Source: Parapedobacter lycopersici
GTDB lineage: Bacteria > Bacteroidota > Bacteroidia > Sphingobacteriales > Sphingobacteriaceae
Length of the DNA stretch: 64,000 nt
Assembly (NCBI RefSeq): GCF_024643285.1
Contig: NZ_JAMSLW010000003.1
Span: 369,991 to 433,990, forward strand
Reading direction: 5' to 3'
Position 1 is the stretch's first letter. Each line of letters begins with the position of its first letter. Positions 1 to 8,471 of the stretch are shown one piece after another. A model generated the notes under the pieces. That model was not told the DNA's origin, ran no database searches, and saw nothing but the letters and a program-made list of their open reading frames with translations. The position numbers were made by a program, and so were the translations under genes.

Positions 1-1
1 C

Positions 2-2722
2 TTTAAGATCAACATCCGCGGGCAGAGCACGCTATTCTCCAACATGGAGCCGCTGATTGTGCTGGATAATTTTCCATTCGAAAGGGATATCCTGGATATC
101 AATCCCAATGACATTGAAAGCGTGACCGTGCTGAAAGATGCTGCTGCGGCAAGTATCTGGGGTGCCCGGGCGGCCAATGGCGTGATTGTATTGACCAGCA
201 AGAAAGGCCGGCGCAACCAACCCTTGCAGATCGATTTCCGCAGTAACATCAGCATCGTGGAAAAGCCGGATATATACTATCAGCCCCGTATGTCGAGCGC
301 GGATTTTATTGATATCGAGGAAATGCTTTTTGAACGGGGGGTATATGCATCCGCAGAAAACTCCATTTTGAAAACGCCGTATACACCGGTGGTGCAGTTG
401 CTGATTGCGAAACGGGACGGGACAATGGATGCCGCATCGGTGGATGCGCAGCTGGCCCGCCTGAAACAGGCTGATATCCGTGACGACCTGAGCCGGTATG
501 TTTACCGGAAAGAGATTAAACAGCAATACGCGCTTAACCTGAGCGGCGGAAGTAACATCAACCACTTTTATGTGTCGTTGGGTTATGACCAGAACCGCGA
601 CGAACTGGTGCGCAACGGCATGAAGCGGTTTTCATTGATGGCAAAGAATACGTTGTCATTGTGGAAGGACCGGCTGGAGGTGTATACCGGCCTTGAGCTG
701 AGCAACCGGATCGCGGCAAACCCGAATTCGGGAGCGGTGGGATTGGGAATGGGTGGGCAAAGCCGCTTATACCCCTATGCCAGCCTCATGGATGAATCGG
801 GCAACTACGCCCGGACGGTGCGGAACTATGCACTGCCATTTATCGATGCTGCCTATGAACAGGGATTGCTCGACTGGAGTTACCGCCCGCTGGAGGGGGT
901 ATACCTGAACGACCAATCGACCAAATACGCACAGTACCGTGTTAATACGGGTGTACAGGCGAAGATTTTGCCCGGGCTGGATGCGGGGTTGCTGTTCCAG
1001 TACATCAACGGCGCCAGCGATTACCGCAGGTACCGTTCGGTGGATACCTGGTACGCACGTGACATGATCAATAATTTAACAACGGTAAATGAAGACGGTT
1101 CGTTGACCCGGCCGATACCGTTGGGTGGTATTCTGGATAACAGCTATGGGCGGTCTGCGAGCTACAATTTCCGCGGGCAGCTGAACTTTGCCCGGGACGT
1201 CGCCGAGGGGCAGCACCTCACGGCAATGCTCGGCTATGAAGTGCGGGATAATCGGTATACGAGTAACTCCAGCCGGATGTATGGCTATAATGACAACCTG
1301 GCCATTGGCACCAATGTGGATTTTGTGAACCGCTTTCCGCGGTATGTATACCCCGCATCGACTGCCGCCATTGCAAATAATCAGGAGGTTAGTGAACTCA
1401 TTGACCGCTACCGATCGGTATACGGGAATGTTTCCTATACGCTCCGCGGGCGCTACGTATTGTATGGCAGCGCCCGTTTGGATCAATCGAACCTGTTCGG
1501 GGTACGTACCAATCAGAAGGGGGTACCGCTGTGGTCGGCGGGTGCGGCGTATACCCTGTCATCGGAAGATTTTTACGGTATAGATTGGCTACCGTACCTG
1601 AAACTGCGGGCTTCCTACGGCTATAACGGCAACGCCAATAAATCGGTTACAGCGTATACCACCGTGCGCTATGACGACGGCCGCTTTACCCGGTCGCGGT
1701 TACCTTATGCGCGCATTACCAACCCTCCGAACCCGGAACTGCGGTGGGAAAAGGTAAAGGTGGTGAACCTGGGGGTGGATTTTGCGTTGCGTAAGAATAT
1801 GATCAGCGGAACGGTGGAATACTACCGGAAGAAGGGCCTCGACCTGATCGGCGAAACACCGTATGCTCCCTCTAGCGGTGTGCAGGAGTTTACCAGGAAT
1901 TATGCGCATACAAAAGGGCAGGGGATAGATGTGCAATTGCATAGCCAAAATACCCGTGGCCGGTTCGTATGGACGTCAGATGCGGTATTTTCCTGGGTGC
2001 AGGATGAGGTAACGCATTACCTGGCGGATCTATCGTCGGCATCAAGTTATGTTAACGCGGCACATCAGAATCCGGTAGTAGGCCGTCCGCAATTTTCGAT
2101 ATACAGTTTTGACTATGTCGGACTCGATGGACAGACGGGAAATCCGGTGGGTTACCTAAATGGTGAGCCGAGTGAGGATTACCTCGCTATCCTGTCAGGC
2201 AGTTCGCTGGATGACCTGGTATTCCACGGAAGTGCCCGCCCCACATTTTTCGGCGGGCTGCGCAACACTTTTCAATGGAACCGGTTTTCGCTTTCGGCCA
2301 ACGTGGTGTTCCGGGCAGGTTATTATTTCCGCCGGAGTACGGTAAACTTTGCTACGGTATGGCGCGGAACGGAACAGCATGGCGATTACGCGCTGCGCTG
2401 GCAGCAACCGGGCGATGAACGGCACACCGTGGTGCCGTCTATGCCGGAAACGGCCAACCCGGCCCGCGATCTTTTCTATGCCAATACAGGGGCTTTTGTG
2501 GAGCGGGGCGATCATATCCGGCTACAGGATGTAAACCTTACCTACAGCCTGCCGGAACGGCTGGCGCAGGTGGCTCATGTGAAGGCGTTGGATGTGTACC
2601 TGTTTATGGAAAATCTGGGTGTCCTGTGGAAAGCGACGGACCTGGGTTTAGATCCGGACCATGCTTATGCGGATTACGTACCACCGCGCTCCATTGCACT
2701 GGGTATTAATGTGAAATTTTAA
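2..2722 (+). CDS. SusC/RagA-family TonB-dependent transporter, 5' end outside the window
   Basis: Outer-membrane TonB-dependent porin of the SusC/RagA type, which imports glycans, peptides or other oligomers together with a SusD lipoprotein. The frame is already open at the window edge: residues NIRGQSTLFSN precede the first Met (base 44) and fit the TonB plug domain, so that Met is internal. The plug continues with PLIVLDNFPF and KDAAAASIWGARAANG, the usual SusC plug signature. The rest is a long series of barrel strands rich in Tyr, Arg and Asn, closing with SIALGINVKF and a C-terminal Phe as expected for barrel insertion. The missing N-terminus would hold the signal peptide, a carboxypeptidase-like domain and possibly an STN domain. 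The SusD partner follows after 9 nt. The substrate cannot be told from sequence. Confidence 0.95.
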   Translation, partial: FKINIRGQSTLFSNMEPLIVLDNFPFERDILDINPNDIESVTVLKDAAAASIWGARAANGVIVLTSKKGRRNQPLQIDFRSNISIVEKPDIYYQPRMSSADFIDIEEMLFERGVYASAENSILKTPYTPVVQLLIAKRDGTMDAASVDAQLARLKQADIRDDLSRYVYRKEIKQQYALNLSGGSNINHFYVSLGYDQNRDELVRNGMKRFSLMAKNTLSLWKDRLEVYTGLELSNRIAANPNSGAVGLGMGGQSRLYPYASLMDESGNYARTVRNYALPFIDAAYEQGLLDWSYRPLEGVYLNDQSTKYAQYRVNTGVQAKILPGLDAGLLFQYINGASDYRRYRSVDTWYARDMINNLTTVNEDGSLTRPIPLGGILDNSYGRSASYNFRGQLNFARDVAEGQHLTAMLGYEVRDNRYTSNSSRMYGYNDNLAIGTNVDFVNRFPRYVYPASTAAIANNQEVSELIDRYRSVYGNVSYTLRGRYVLYGSARLDQSNLFGVRTNQKGVPLWSAGAAYTLSSEDFYGIDWLPYLKLRASYGYNGNANKSVTAYTTVRYDDGRFTRSRLPYARITNPPNPELRWEKVKVVNLGVDFALRKNMISGTVEYYRKKGLDLIGETPYAPSSGVQEFTRNYAHTKGQGIDVQLHSQNTRGRFVWTSDAVFSWVQDEVTHYLADLSSASSYVNAAHQNPVVGRPQFSIYSFDYVGLDGQTGNPVGYLNGEPSEDYLAILSGSSLDDLVFHGSARPTFFGGLRNTFQWNRFSLSANVVFRAGYYFRRSTVNFATVWRGTEQHGDYALRWQQPGDERHTVVPSMPETANPARDLFYANTGAFVERGDHIRLQDVNLTYSLPERLAQVAHVKALDVYLFMENLGVLWKATDLGLDPDHAYADYVPPRSIALGINVKF

Positions 2723-2731
2723 ACCTTACAA

Positions 2732-4114
2732 ATGAGATCAGTCATGAAAAATATACTTTTTGGTGTTTGCTGCCTATTCCTGTCATGCAGCGAAGGTTTT
2801 TTAGACGCCAAGCCTGATAAGGCGCTTGTAGTACCGGCCACGTTACAGGATTACCGGGCGTTGCTGGATGATTCGGAACAGCAGATCAGCCAAACTCCGG
2901 GGCTTACCGAATTATCGACGGATGACTTATATTGCATAGATGGTTTTTGGGATACGGGAAACCTTACCCGGGGCAATGCGTATGTGTGGAAGGCGGATAT
3001 TTATGCGGGAGAGGATGCTTTTATGGGCGGGGACTGGACCAAGATGTATGCGCAGGTATTGCGGATGAACGTGGTGTTAGAAGGGCTTAATGATATCGAA
3101 CGGAACGACCGGAATGGTGCGCTTTACGACGAGCTGAAGGGCGAGTCATTGTTCTTCCGGGCATGGCATTTTTTTGCATTGCTGCAAAGCTTTTCCCTGC
3201 CGTATGATCCGGCCACGGCAAACCAGGATTTGGGAATTATATTAAAGCTGAGCGCGGACATTAACGAAAAGACCAACCGTGCGGATGTGGAAACCTCTTA
3301 CCAGCGGGTGCTGGCCGATTTAACGGCTGCGGTGGAACTATTGCCACAGCAGACGGCTTATGTATCGCGGCCGAATTTAGCAGCTGCCTATGCGCTGCTG
3401 GCAAGGGTATACCTGAGCCGGTTCGACTATGAAAATGCTGGTAAATTCGCCAACTTAGCTTTGGAACAACAGGATGATCTGATGGATTTTAATATGCTTG
3501 ACTTAAATGGAAGGTTTCCAGATCCGTTTACGGATGATAACCCGGAAATGATGCTCTATTCGATGCCGATTTTGTTTTCGTCAGCCTTTTTCCGGGAGGG
3601 GTATGTGGCCGATGAGCTTTATGCCGATTACCGGGAAAGTGACCTCAGAAAACCGATGTTTTTCAGCGAAGATGGGGAAGGCCATGCAAGGATTAAGGCG
3701 ACTTATTATGCCAGTGATGTATTTCCGATGACGGGTTTAACAACTCCGGAACTTTACCTGATCAAAGCGGAATGCCTCGTCCGGGAGGGGCAGACCGATG
3801 CGGGGTTGAATGTGTTGGACGACTTGTTGCGAACGCGTTGGGATACGGAGGCAGACTATTCACCCACAACGGCGTCAGATGATGAGGAAGCCCTGCGCAT
3901 CGTTTTGACGGAGCGACGGAAGGAACTGGTGTTTAAAGGGCTGCGTTGGTATGATCTGCGGCGCTTGAATAAAGATCCCAGATTTGCGAAAACGTTGACC
4001 CGGACATACAATGGGGAAACCTATACACTGGCGCCAGACAGCAAGCGATACGCATTCCCTATCCCCAACACGGAATGGATGGCTAACCCAGGGATACAGC
4101 AAAACGAAAGGTAG
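2732..4114 (+). CDS. SusD/RagB-family nutrient-binding lipoprotein
   Basis: Surface lipoprotein that caps the SusC channel and binds its substrate. The N-terminus has a hydrophobic stretch and a lipobox (LFLSC, Cys about residue 19), so it is lipidated. TPR-like alpha-helical SusD features follow: LRMNVVLEGLNDIE, then KGESLFFRAWHFFALLQSF, the hallmark helix of the family, and near the C-terminus the segment LTERRKELVFKGLRWYDLRR, the usual SusD ending motif. At 460 residues it is slightly short for the family but complete. An alternative Met four residues later (MKNILFG) gives a tidier signal peptide and may be the real start. It is co-transcribed with the SusC gene upstream and ends at a strong hairpin. 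Confidence 0.95.
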   Translation: MRSVMKNILFGVCCLFLSCSEGFLDAKPDKALVVPATLQDYRALLDDSEQQISQTPGLTELSTDDLYCIDGFWDTGNLTRGNAYVWKADIYAGEDAFMGGDWTKMYAQVLRMNVVLEGLNDIERNDRNGALYDELKGESLFFRAWHFFALLQSFSLPYDPATANQDLGIILKLSADINEKTNRADVETSYQRVLADLTAAVELLPQQTAYVSRPNLAAAYALLARVYLSRFDYENAGKFANLALEQQDDLMDFNMLDLNGRFPDPFTDDNPEMMLYSMPILFSSAFFREGYVADELYADYRESDLRKPMFFSEDGEGHARIKATYYASDVFPMTGLTTPELYLIKAECLVREGQTDAGLNVLDDLLRTRWDTEADYSPTTASDDEEALRIVLTERRKELVFKGLRWYDLRRLNKDPRFAKTLTRTYNGETYTLAPDSKRYAFPIPNTEWMANPGIQQNER

Positions 4115-4128
4115 GGTGAGACAAAAAA

Positions 4129-4163
4129 TACGTCGGATGCTCCTTATAGGAACACCCGACGTA
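4129..4163. terminator. Bidirectional rho-independent terminator
   Basis: Inverted repeat of about 16 paired positions with two mismatches (tacgtcggatgctcc / ggaacacccgacgta) around a short TTAT-containing loop. It is preceded by an A-run and followed by a T-rich tract (ctcatttttatt). It lies between the convergent SusD and DUF6520 genes, so it can end transcription from both sides. Confidence 0.85.
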
Positions 4164-4189
4164 CTCATTTTTATTACCCCCTCGCAGGT

Positions 4190-4489
4190 CTACGGAATAT
4201 CCACGAAGCCGGTTTCTTCGCTTTCACCAAGATAACCCAGATCAGCGTCGGTACCGGTGATTGGCTGCGTGTTCTCTTCGTAGATTACCTTGCACGCCTC
4301 CTGTGCAGGTTCACAGGGTGCATTTTCAAGGCCAAGCTCCGTGAGATTCCGCCATTGACCCTCGGCATTCCGCGCCCACATATTTTCGTTGGCACCTGCT
4401 TTCGTTGTCTCAGGCGTAAAGGCGTAGGCTGCTGCAGCCGTAGCCAGCATGGCCACAAGGGCCAATGCATTGAATTTATTGCTTTTCAT
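4190..4489 (-). CDS. Small secreted DUF6520-like protein
   Basis: A 99-residue protein with an N-terminal signal-like segment (MKSNKFNALALVAMLATAAAAYAF), followed by a short polar, acidic mature part that contains two Cys residues in APCEPAQEACKVIYEE. The layout (short signal, about 75-residue mature part with a Cys pair, Gly/Asp/Glu-rich tail) resembles the Bacteroidota family DUF6520, whose function is not known. The assignment is by pattern only. It lies downstream of a Crp-type regulator and a MauE-like membrane protein on the same strand; the Cys pair and the MauE neighbour make disulfide formation after export an attractive but untested idea. A 161-nt AT-rich leader separates it from mauE, so it may have its own promoter. 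Confidence 0.65.
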   Translation of the reverse strand: MKSNKFNALALVAMLATAAAAYAFTPETTKAGANENMWARNAEGQWRNLTELGLENAPCEPAQEACKVIYEENTQPITGTDADLGYLGESEETGFVDIP

Positions 4490-4650
4490 TTAATTAAAAG
4501 TTTAAGTTTATTATTGTTATGCATTAATAATAAACAGATTAAATGTCGTTGATTTCCGGAAGCCTCCAATCCAACGACGGGTGTATTTCTATAGCGAATG
4601 TAATCTGCAGGTGAGGCTTCGAACCCTGCTGTTCAGTCAACATGTTCCTG

Positions 4651-5106
4651 TCATACGGCCTCCTTTCCTTGCTGGTTAGTGGTATGATATGGAAAATCTT
4701 GGTGTTGCAGGTAGAGGCCTGCCGCCGCGATGGCGGTATAGCAGAGGTTGAAAACGAGGTGAACGGAATAGCTCATCCCCGTTAGGATTCCGCCGCAGCT
4801 ACAGGGTATACGGCCGAAAATGCCAGTCATAACCAGGCCAACATAACCCGAAAAGGCAACTAGTAGCAAGAGGGAACCGAAGAGTGCCTTTGGCCGGGTA
4901 CCCTGGAATAAGAGCAGTATAGCCAGCAATAGTTCCGCAAGCGGCACAAGCCATACCAGCATCTCGGCTATCCACGGTGGAAAGATCTGATTAAGCATTT
5001 GAAGGCGGCTTCTTTCCATATTGGATAATTTCGTGACCGATGCATAACTCCATAAAATGACGAGCATTGCATAGATTAGCTCCAGTATTTGGTTTTTATA
5101 TTTCAT
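4651..5106 (-). CDS. MauE/DoxX-like redox-associated inner-membrane protein
   Basis: A 151-residue integral membrane protein with about four transmembrane helices: LELIYAMLVILWSYASVTKL, MLVWLVPLAELLLAILLLF, LFGSLLLLVAFSGYVGLVM, and LVFNLCYTAIAAAGLYL. This matches the MauE family (methylamine utilisation), whose members are thought to pass reducing or oxidising equivalents to periplasmic proteins. The motif IPCSCGG between helices 3 and 4 supplies the redox Cys pair. I start it at the ATG that opens MKYKNQILE; the longer open frame upstream runs into the crp gene and has no family-like sequence. It lies 91 nt after the crp gene and probably shares its transcript. There is no methylamine dehydrogenase nearby, so the role is general thiol redox at most. 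Confidence 0.8.
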   Translation of the reverse strand: MKYKNQILELIYAMLVILWSYASVTKLSNMERSRLQMLNQIFPPWIAEMLVWLVPLAELLLAILLLFQGTRPKALFGSLLLLVAFSGYVGLVMTGIFGRIPCSCGGILTGMSYSVHLVFNLCYTAIAAAGLYLQHQDFPYHTTNQQGKEAV

Positions 5107-5197
5107 GGCATGTTTGATAATCAGGTTCGCTTGAAACAAAGTTCGGGGGCATGTTTTGAACATACCTGTATCACCTGATACAAATACCCGGCGGTGG

Positions 5198-5803
5198 CTA
5201 TAGCTCGCGAAGGTAACGGGCAATGGATGGGCGCGACAGGTTGAGAAAATCGGCCTGTTCCTGCTGGCTGGTGATGCGCCACAATGCAGGCATGGATTGT
5301 TGAAATTGGAGGTAACGTTTGTGGGTGTCGGCAATCTGCAGCAGTTTATTTTGTGCCCGTAGCTCCTTGATCTGCTTTTCCCGCAGTACATGTACTAACT
5401 CATTTCCGGCGGCGTCAATCTCCCGGTATCGCTTCAGTGCCAGGGAAGGTATGCGCAGTATTTGGCTCCTTCGCAATGCCTTAAGCCCGTAGTCGAGCTG
5501 TTTGCTGGTATATAGGTTGCAGCTGGTGAGAAGGCTATGGCCCGCAGGAATCAAGCAGGGGATGCGCCGGTGGCCGTCAGCATCCCACCATATACCGGCT
5601 AGTAAACCATCGTTGATAAAGTAAAGGTAGTCCGGCCGATCGCCGGGTTGAAAGAGCTGTGATCCCTGTTTCACCGAAGATCGGATTTCCACGCATCCGG
5701 CCAGCCATTCCCATTGTGGGGCACCCAGCCGGGGATAATGGCGTTTCCAGTACGCCCAAAAGGGAGCAATCGCAGGGTGGCCGATATGCAGGGGTTTAGA
5801 CAT
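5198..5803 (-). CDS. Crp/Fnr-family transcriptional regulator
   Basis: About 201 residues with a cyclic-nucleotide-binding-like jelly roll in the N-terminal two thirds (KQGSQLFQPGDRPDYLYFINDGLL, then IPAGHSLLTSC) and a winged helix at the C-terminus (ITSQQEQADFLNLSRPSIARYLREL), where the recognition helix is LSRPSIARYL. The canonical PRVxLxGxxA-type cAMP pocket is not obvious, as is usual for Bacteroidota members of this group, so the ligand is unknown. I chose the ATG opening MSKPLHIG because a good promoter (-7 box TAAATTTG) lies only 22 nt upstream of it; the longer open frame would start upstream of that promoter. It leads a leftward set with MauE and DUF6520 and probably controls it, given the inverted repeats upstream. 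Confidence 0.9.
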   Translation of the reverse strand: MSKPLHIGHPAIAPFWAYWKRHYPRLGAPQWEWLAGCVEIRSSVKQGSQLFQPGDRPDYLYFINDGLLAGIWWDADGHRRIPCLIPAGHSLLTSCNLYTSKQLDYGLKALRRSQILRIPSLALKRYREIDAAGNELVHVLREKQIKELRAQNKLLQIADTHKRYLQFQQSMPALWRITSQQEQADFLNLSRPSIARYLREL

Positions 5804-5824
5804 GGCACGTGGAATGGGCTGCTC

Positions 5825-5852
5825 CAAATTTATCCCCGCTGTATGATTACAA
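5825..5852 (-). promoter_or_regulatory. Bacteroidota-type promoter of the Crp/Fnr gene
   Basis: On the minus strand a perfect -7 box TAAATTTG (plus-strand CAAATTTA at 5825-5832) is preceded by TTG at 5850-5852 with a 17-nt spacer. The predicted transcript starts about 15 nt before the ATG at 5803. Confidence 0.6.
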
Positions 5853-5880
5853 CGAATTGTGGGACAGAAACTCGGGCTGG

Positions 5881-5948
5881 TGTGACGAAAGGGTTTATTG
5901 ACGTGATGAAACCGATTCGTCACACGGTTGGCAGGTTTTGTCACGCCA
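5881..5948. promoter_or_regulatory. Cluster of TGTGAC/GTCACA half-sites, possible Crp/Fnr operator
   Basis: A perfect 9-base inverted repeat, TGTGACGAA (5881-5889) and TTCGTCACA (5916-5924), is separated by 26 nt. Two further related half-sites are present: TGACGTGATG (5899-5908) and TTTTGTCACG (5936-5945). The half-sites resemble the TGTGA...TCACA recognised by Crp/Fnr proteins. They lie upstream of the crp promoter and also in front of the divergent acyltransferase cassette, so they could serve autoregulation, control of that cassette, or both. Confidence 0.5.
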
Positions 5949-6092
5949 GTTAGTGCTTATATCCCAACATAGCGCACAGTTGGATGATTTGCCTGATGTT
6001 AGCCATCGATATCACAACCCCCGCCGGCGGGGTCAGGGAAATGCCCGTCCCTGCGATGTTCGGGCAACCAATACATTCAAACACATACGACC

Positions 6093-6143
6093 ATGAAAAT
6101 GAACCAAAAGACGGAAGTGATGGGAACGGGTGGCATGGGCTGA
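6093..6143 (+). CDS. Possible micro-peptide ORF (16 residues, GTGG motif)
   Basis: ATG-started frame encoding MKMNQKTEVMGTGGMG and a stop. It opens with a Lys-rich start typical of small Bacteroidota peptides. A -1 shift after the GTGG codons would continue into HGLTTADPGNPKGTGKGR and stop at 6190, giving a plausible 32-residue Gly/Pro-rich basic peptide. That second frame is also open from further upstream (ATG at 5984, or at 6056). Whether any version is translated is unknown; there is no clear ribosome-binding site, which is normal in this phylum. It precedes an acyltransferase homologue and a two-component system, a context that would fit a modified signal peptide, but this is inference. 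Confidence 0.3.
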   Translation: MKMNQKTEVMGTGGMG

Positions 6144-6245
6144 CAACGGCCGATCCCGGTAACCCCAAGGGAACGGGTAAGGGCAGGTGACACAACGCCA
6201 ACATATCCGGTACCCAAGTGCCACTTTTTTCCATTTTAACAGGGG

Positions 6246-6273
6246 ACCGGCGGCCCCGTTTGGGGTCGCCGGT
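6246..6273 (+). terminator. Strong GC-rich hairpin (terminator or attenuator)
   Basis: A 12-bp stem with one G-T pair (accggcggcccc / ggggtcgccggt) and a GTTT loop. No T-run follows, so it may be an attenuator or a processing element between the possible micro-peptide and the acyltransferase gene rather than a full terminator. Confidence 0.5.
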
Positions 6274-6306
6274 TTACCGATATTGAGGGTAATTAAAGCT
6301 AAATAG

Positions 6307-7365
6307 ATGGATAAAATAACTTACAATAACGAACTTAATAACAGTGTGCAACGGTGGCGTGAACGAGATCTGTTGGCCGATGAGGCGGTGCACCGTAGTT
6401 TTTCGGTGTGCTGCGCCAACCTGATGCATTTCAGGCGCGGTACGCAAGTGGCGGATATGGCTAATATCTTCCGGGGCATCGCCACCCGTCAGCGGCTGGC
6501 GGCAATGGATGTGCAATGCCCGGAACTGGCCGATGCGGTAAAGATAACCGGCTGGGAGGATTCCCGGTTAAACCGGCTGCGGCAGCGGCCGGGCATCATC
6601 TGTACTTACCATACGGGCGCTTACCGGCTGCTGTGCCGCCTGCTCGCCGAAGCGGGGATTTCGGCGGCGCTGCTGCTGAGCAGCGATGTGCTGGAAACGC
6701 AGGGTGCCGCTTTTCAGGCTATTTACCAACGGGCGGCGCTGTGGCACCCGCAGGCAGAACTGCTGCTGCTTAATGCGGGAAAGCCAACTTCGCTGCTGGC
6801 CATGGCCCGCGCGGCAGGGCGGGGCATGCAGGTGCTGGTGTACATCGATGGCAACACGGGTGCGGAGGGGCGCATGGATAACCGGACCACCATCCGCTTT
6901 ATGGATGCCGCCATGCAGGTGCGTCGCGGGGTGGCGTTGTTTGCCCTCCGGTCGGGCCTGCCGGTTTACACGGTGTACAGTACCCGGCCGGGATGGCGCC
7001 ATATCCACTGGGAATGGACGGAAGAGGCGACCGGACCGGAAGCTGGGATGGATAGCCACGGCTATACCGAACACCTGTTTGCACCGCTCGGCCGGCTGCT
7101 TGAGGGACGGCCGGACGAATGGGAGGGATGGCTTTACGCGCATACCCCGGTGGGTAACGGGCGGGAGCCGGCCGTACCGCACGAATGCACGGCGGATGGC
7201 CTATCCGAGGGCCTGTTTCCCTTTGTGGTGGACAGCCGCATGTACGCCGTATCCGGGCATACGCTACGGGTGACCGAGGTGGGCCCGGGAGTGTACGAAG
7301 CGCTGTTGCGGAGGCAGCGGCAAACCCTGGAATTTGGCGAACTGGATGAAAAGGCCTATATTTAA
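6307..7365 (+). CDS. HtrB/MsbB-like acyltransferase homologue
   Basis: A 352-residue protein without a clear membrane helix. Two regions recall the lysophospholipid / lipid A acyltransferase fold: ICTYHTGAYRLLCRLLAEAG (about 99-118), where the His could be that of an HxxxxD/E-type active site, and the stretch YIDGNTGAEGRMDNRT followed by GVALFALRSGLPVYTVYS (about 180-225), which resembles the loop after the active site in LpxL/LpxM proteins. The acidic partner four residues after the His is not conserved (HTGAYR), so activity or acceptor may differ. The C-terminus adds a roughly 90-residue tail ending FGELDEKAYI. It leads an operon with a LytS-type kinase and a LytTR regulator 47 nt downstream, suggesting a role in making or sensing an acylated molecule. 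The family call is tentative. Confidence 0.55.
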   Translation: MDKITYNNELNNSVQRWRERDLLADEAVHRSFSVCCANLMHFRRGTQVADMANIFRGIATRQRLAAMDVQCPELADAVKITGWEDSRLNRLRQRPGIICTYHTGAYRLLCRLLAEAGISAALLLSSDVLETQGAAFQAIYQRAALWHPQAELLLLNAGKPTSLLAMARAAGRGMQVLVYIDGNTGAEGRMDNRTTIRFMDAAMQVRRGVALFALRSGLPVYTVYSTRPGWRHIHWEWTEEATGPEAGMDSHGYTEHLFAPLGRLLEGRPDEWEGWLYAHTPVGNGREPAVPHECTADGLSEGLFPFVVDSRMYAVSGHTLRVTEVGPGVYEALLRRQRQTLEFGELDEKAYI

Positions 7366-7412
7366 CGTTCCTTTTCAATCCGGATACCGATTGTTGCCTA
7401 AATAAACCGATC

Positions 7413-8471
7413 ATGAAACCTAACCGTTTCAGCATAGTATTCCATGTAGTTGGCTGGTTGATATATGTATTGTTAACCTGGCTGAGCAACGCGCACGTTG
7501 GGCTTTGGTTTGTCCTTAAAGTGATTGTAGGGATCGCCCCGCTATTCTACTGCGTGTACTACATCGTTGCGGTATATGTGCCGGTCTGCGGCTGGCCGCG
7601 GGGAGGGGCGCTGCTGGTGTTGCTGTTCCCGGGCGTATTAGGGTATACTTACGGCTGGGTGTATGGGATACTGCCTTATTGGGGTGCACGGCTGCAACGG
7701 CCCGAAGCAACCTTTTCCCTGGTAGAGTTTGTAGCGATGGTGGGGTTATTTTACCTGCGCCTGGTGGTCTATGCGATCCTGTTAAACGCGGTGCGCCGCG
7801 GCGGGATACTGCTTGCTAAACGGATAAAGGCCGAGAAAGAACGGAACCGGATACGGGATTCGCTGCTGCGGTTTCAGATCAGCCCGCATTTCCAGCAAAA
7901 CGCGCTTAACGTGATTGCGGCAAACGCCGCAACGAACCGCGATCATACAACCGGGGAAATGGTGACGATCATGGCCAGCCTGCAGCGTTACTGCATGGAA
8001 GCGACGACCGGCCGCCTGGCGCTGGTGGCGGTGAGCCGGGAGGCCGCGAAACTCCGTGAATTTGTTAAACTGGTATGCTTGCGGTACGGTGGCCAGCCGG
8101 TGATGCAGCTGACCGTCAGCGGAGCGCCTGCTGCGGAATCAATTCCGCCGCTGACGCTGCTTACGGGTGCCGATAACATGGTAAGGCATGGAGTGCTCAC
8201 CGCAACGCATCCGGGAAGGATGCAGCTTGTATTCGGACCGGACGGCTATACGTTCCGCTGCCGCAACCGGATTGCCGCGAAGGGGGAAGACGCAGTTGCC
8301 GGAACCGGTGGCCAGGGGTTGGCCAACATACGGGAACGGCTGGAACTGCTCCTGCCGGGGCAATACATGCTGGAAACACGGAAAGAAGGGGAGGAATTTA
8401 TCAGTGAACTGACGATAACGCACACGCCGCATGAAAGCAAACACGATTACCTGCGCGGTCGTAGACGATGA
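7413..8471 (+). CDS. LytS-type sensor histidine kinase
   Basis: A 352-residue membrane kinase of the His_kinase (LytS/YehU) family. The first 125 residues hold about four transmembrane helices with short loops and no large sensor domain, as in kinases that sense membrane-embedded or peptide signals. The phospho-acceptor region reads LRFQISPHFQQNALNVIAAN, matching the family QxxPHFxxNxLN motif with its His. The ATP-binding part shows a degenerate N-box (GADNMVRHG, where Asp replaces the usual Glu) and a clear G-box (GGQGLANIRERLELL). The 3' end overlaps the response regulator by 41 nt, so the pair is translationally coupled. It probably phosphorylates the following LytTR protein. Confidence 0.9.
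   Translation: MKPNRFSIVFHVVGWLIYVLLTWLSNAHVGLWFVLKVIVGIAPLFYCVYYIVAVYVPVCGWPRGGALLVLLFPGVLGYTYGWVYGILPYWGARLQRPEATFSLVEFVAMVGLFYLRLVVYAILLNAVRRGGILLAKRIKAEKERNRIRDSLLRFQISPHFQQNALNVIAANAATNRDHTTGEMVTIMASLQRYCMEATTGRLALVAVSREAAKLREFVKLVCLRYGGQPVMQLTVSGAPAAESIPPLTLLTGADNMVRHGVLTATHPGRMQLVFGPDGYTFRCRNRIAAKGEDAVAGTGGQGLANIRERLELLLPGQYMLETRKEGEEFISELTITHTPHESKHDYLRGRRR

Larger units (their letters stand above)
5804..6306. other. Intergenic region between crp and the acyltransferase cassette
   Basis: This 503-nt stretch holds the crp promoter, the TGTGAC half-site cluster, overlapping short open frames around 5984-6190, a strong hairpin at 6246-6273 and an AT-rich leader in front of the acyltransferase gene. 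No clear TAnnTTTG promoter was found for the rightward genes. Confidence 0.6.

Noticed and set aside
5107..5391. N-terminal extension of the MauE-like gene into crp
   Set aside because: The extension translates crp sequence in a wrong frame, while the first transmembrane helix of MauE starts right after the ATG at 5106.
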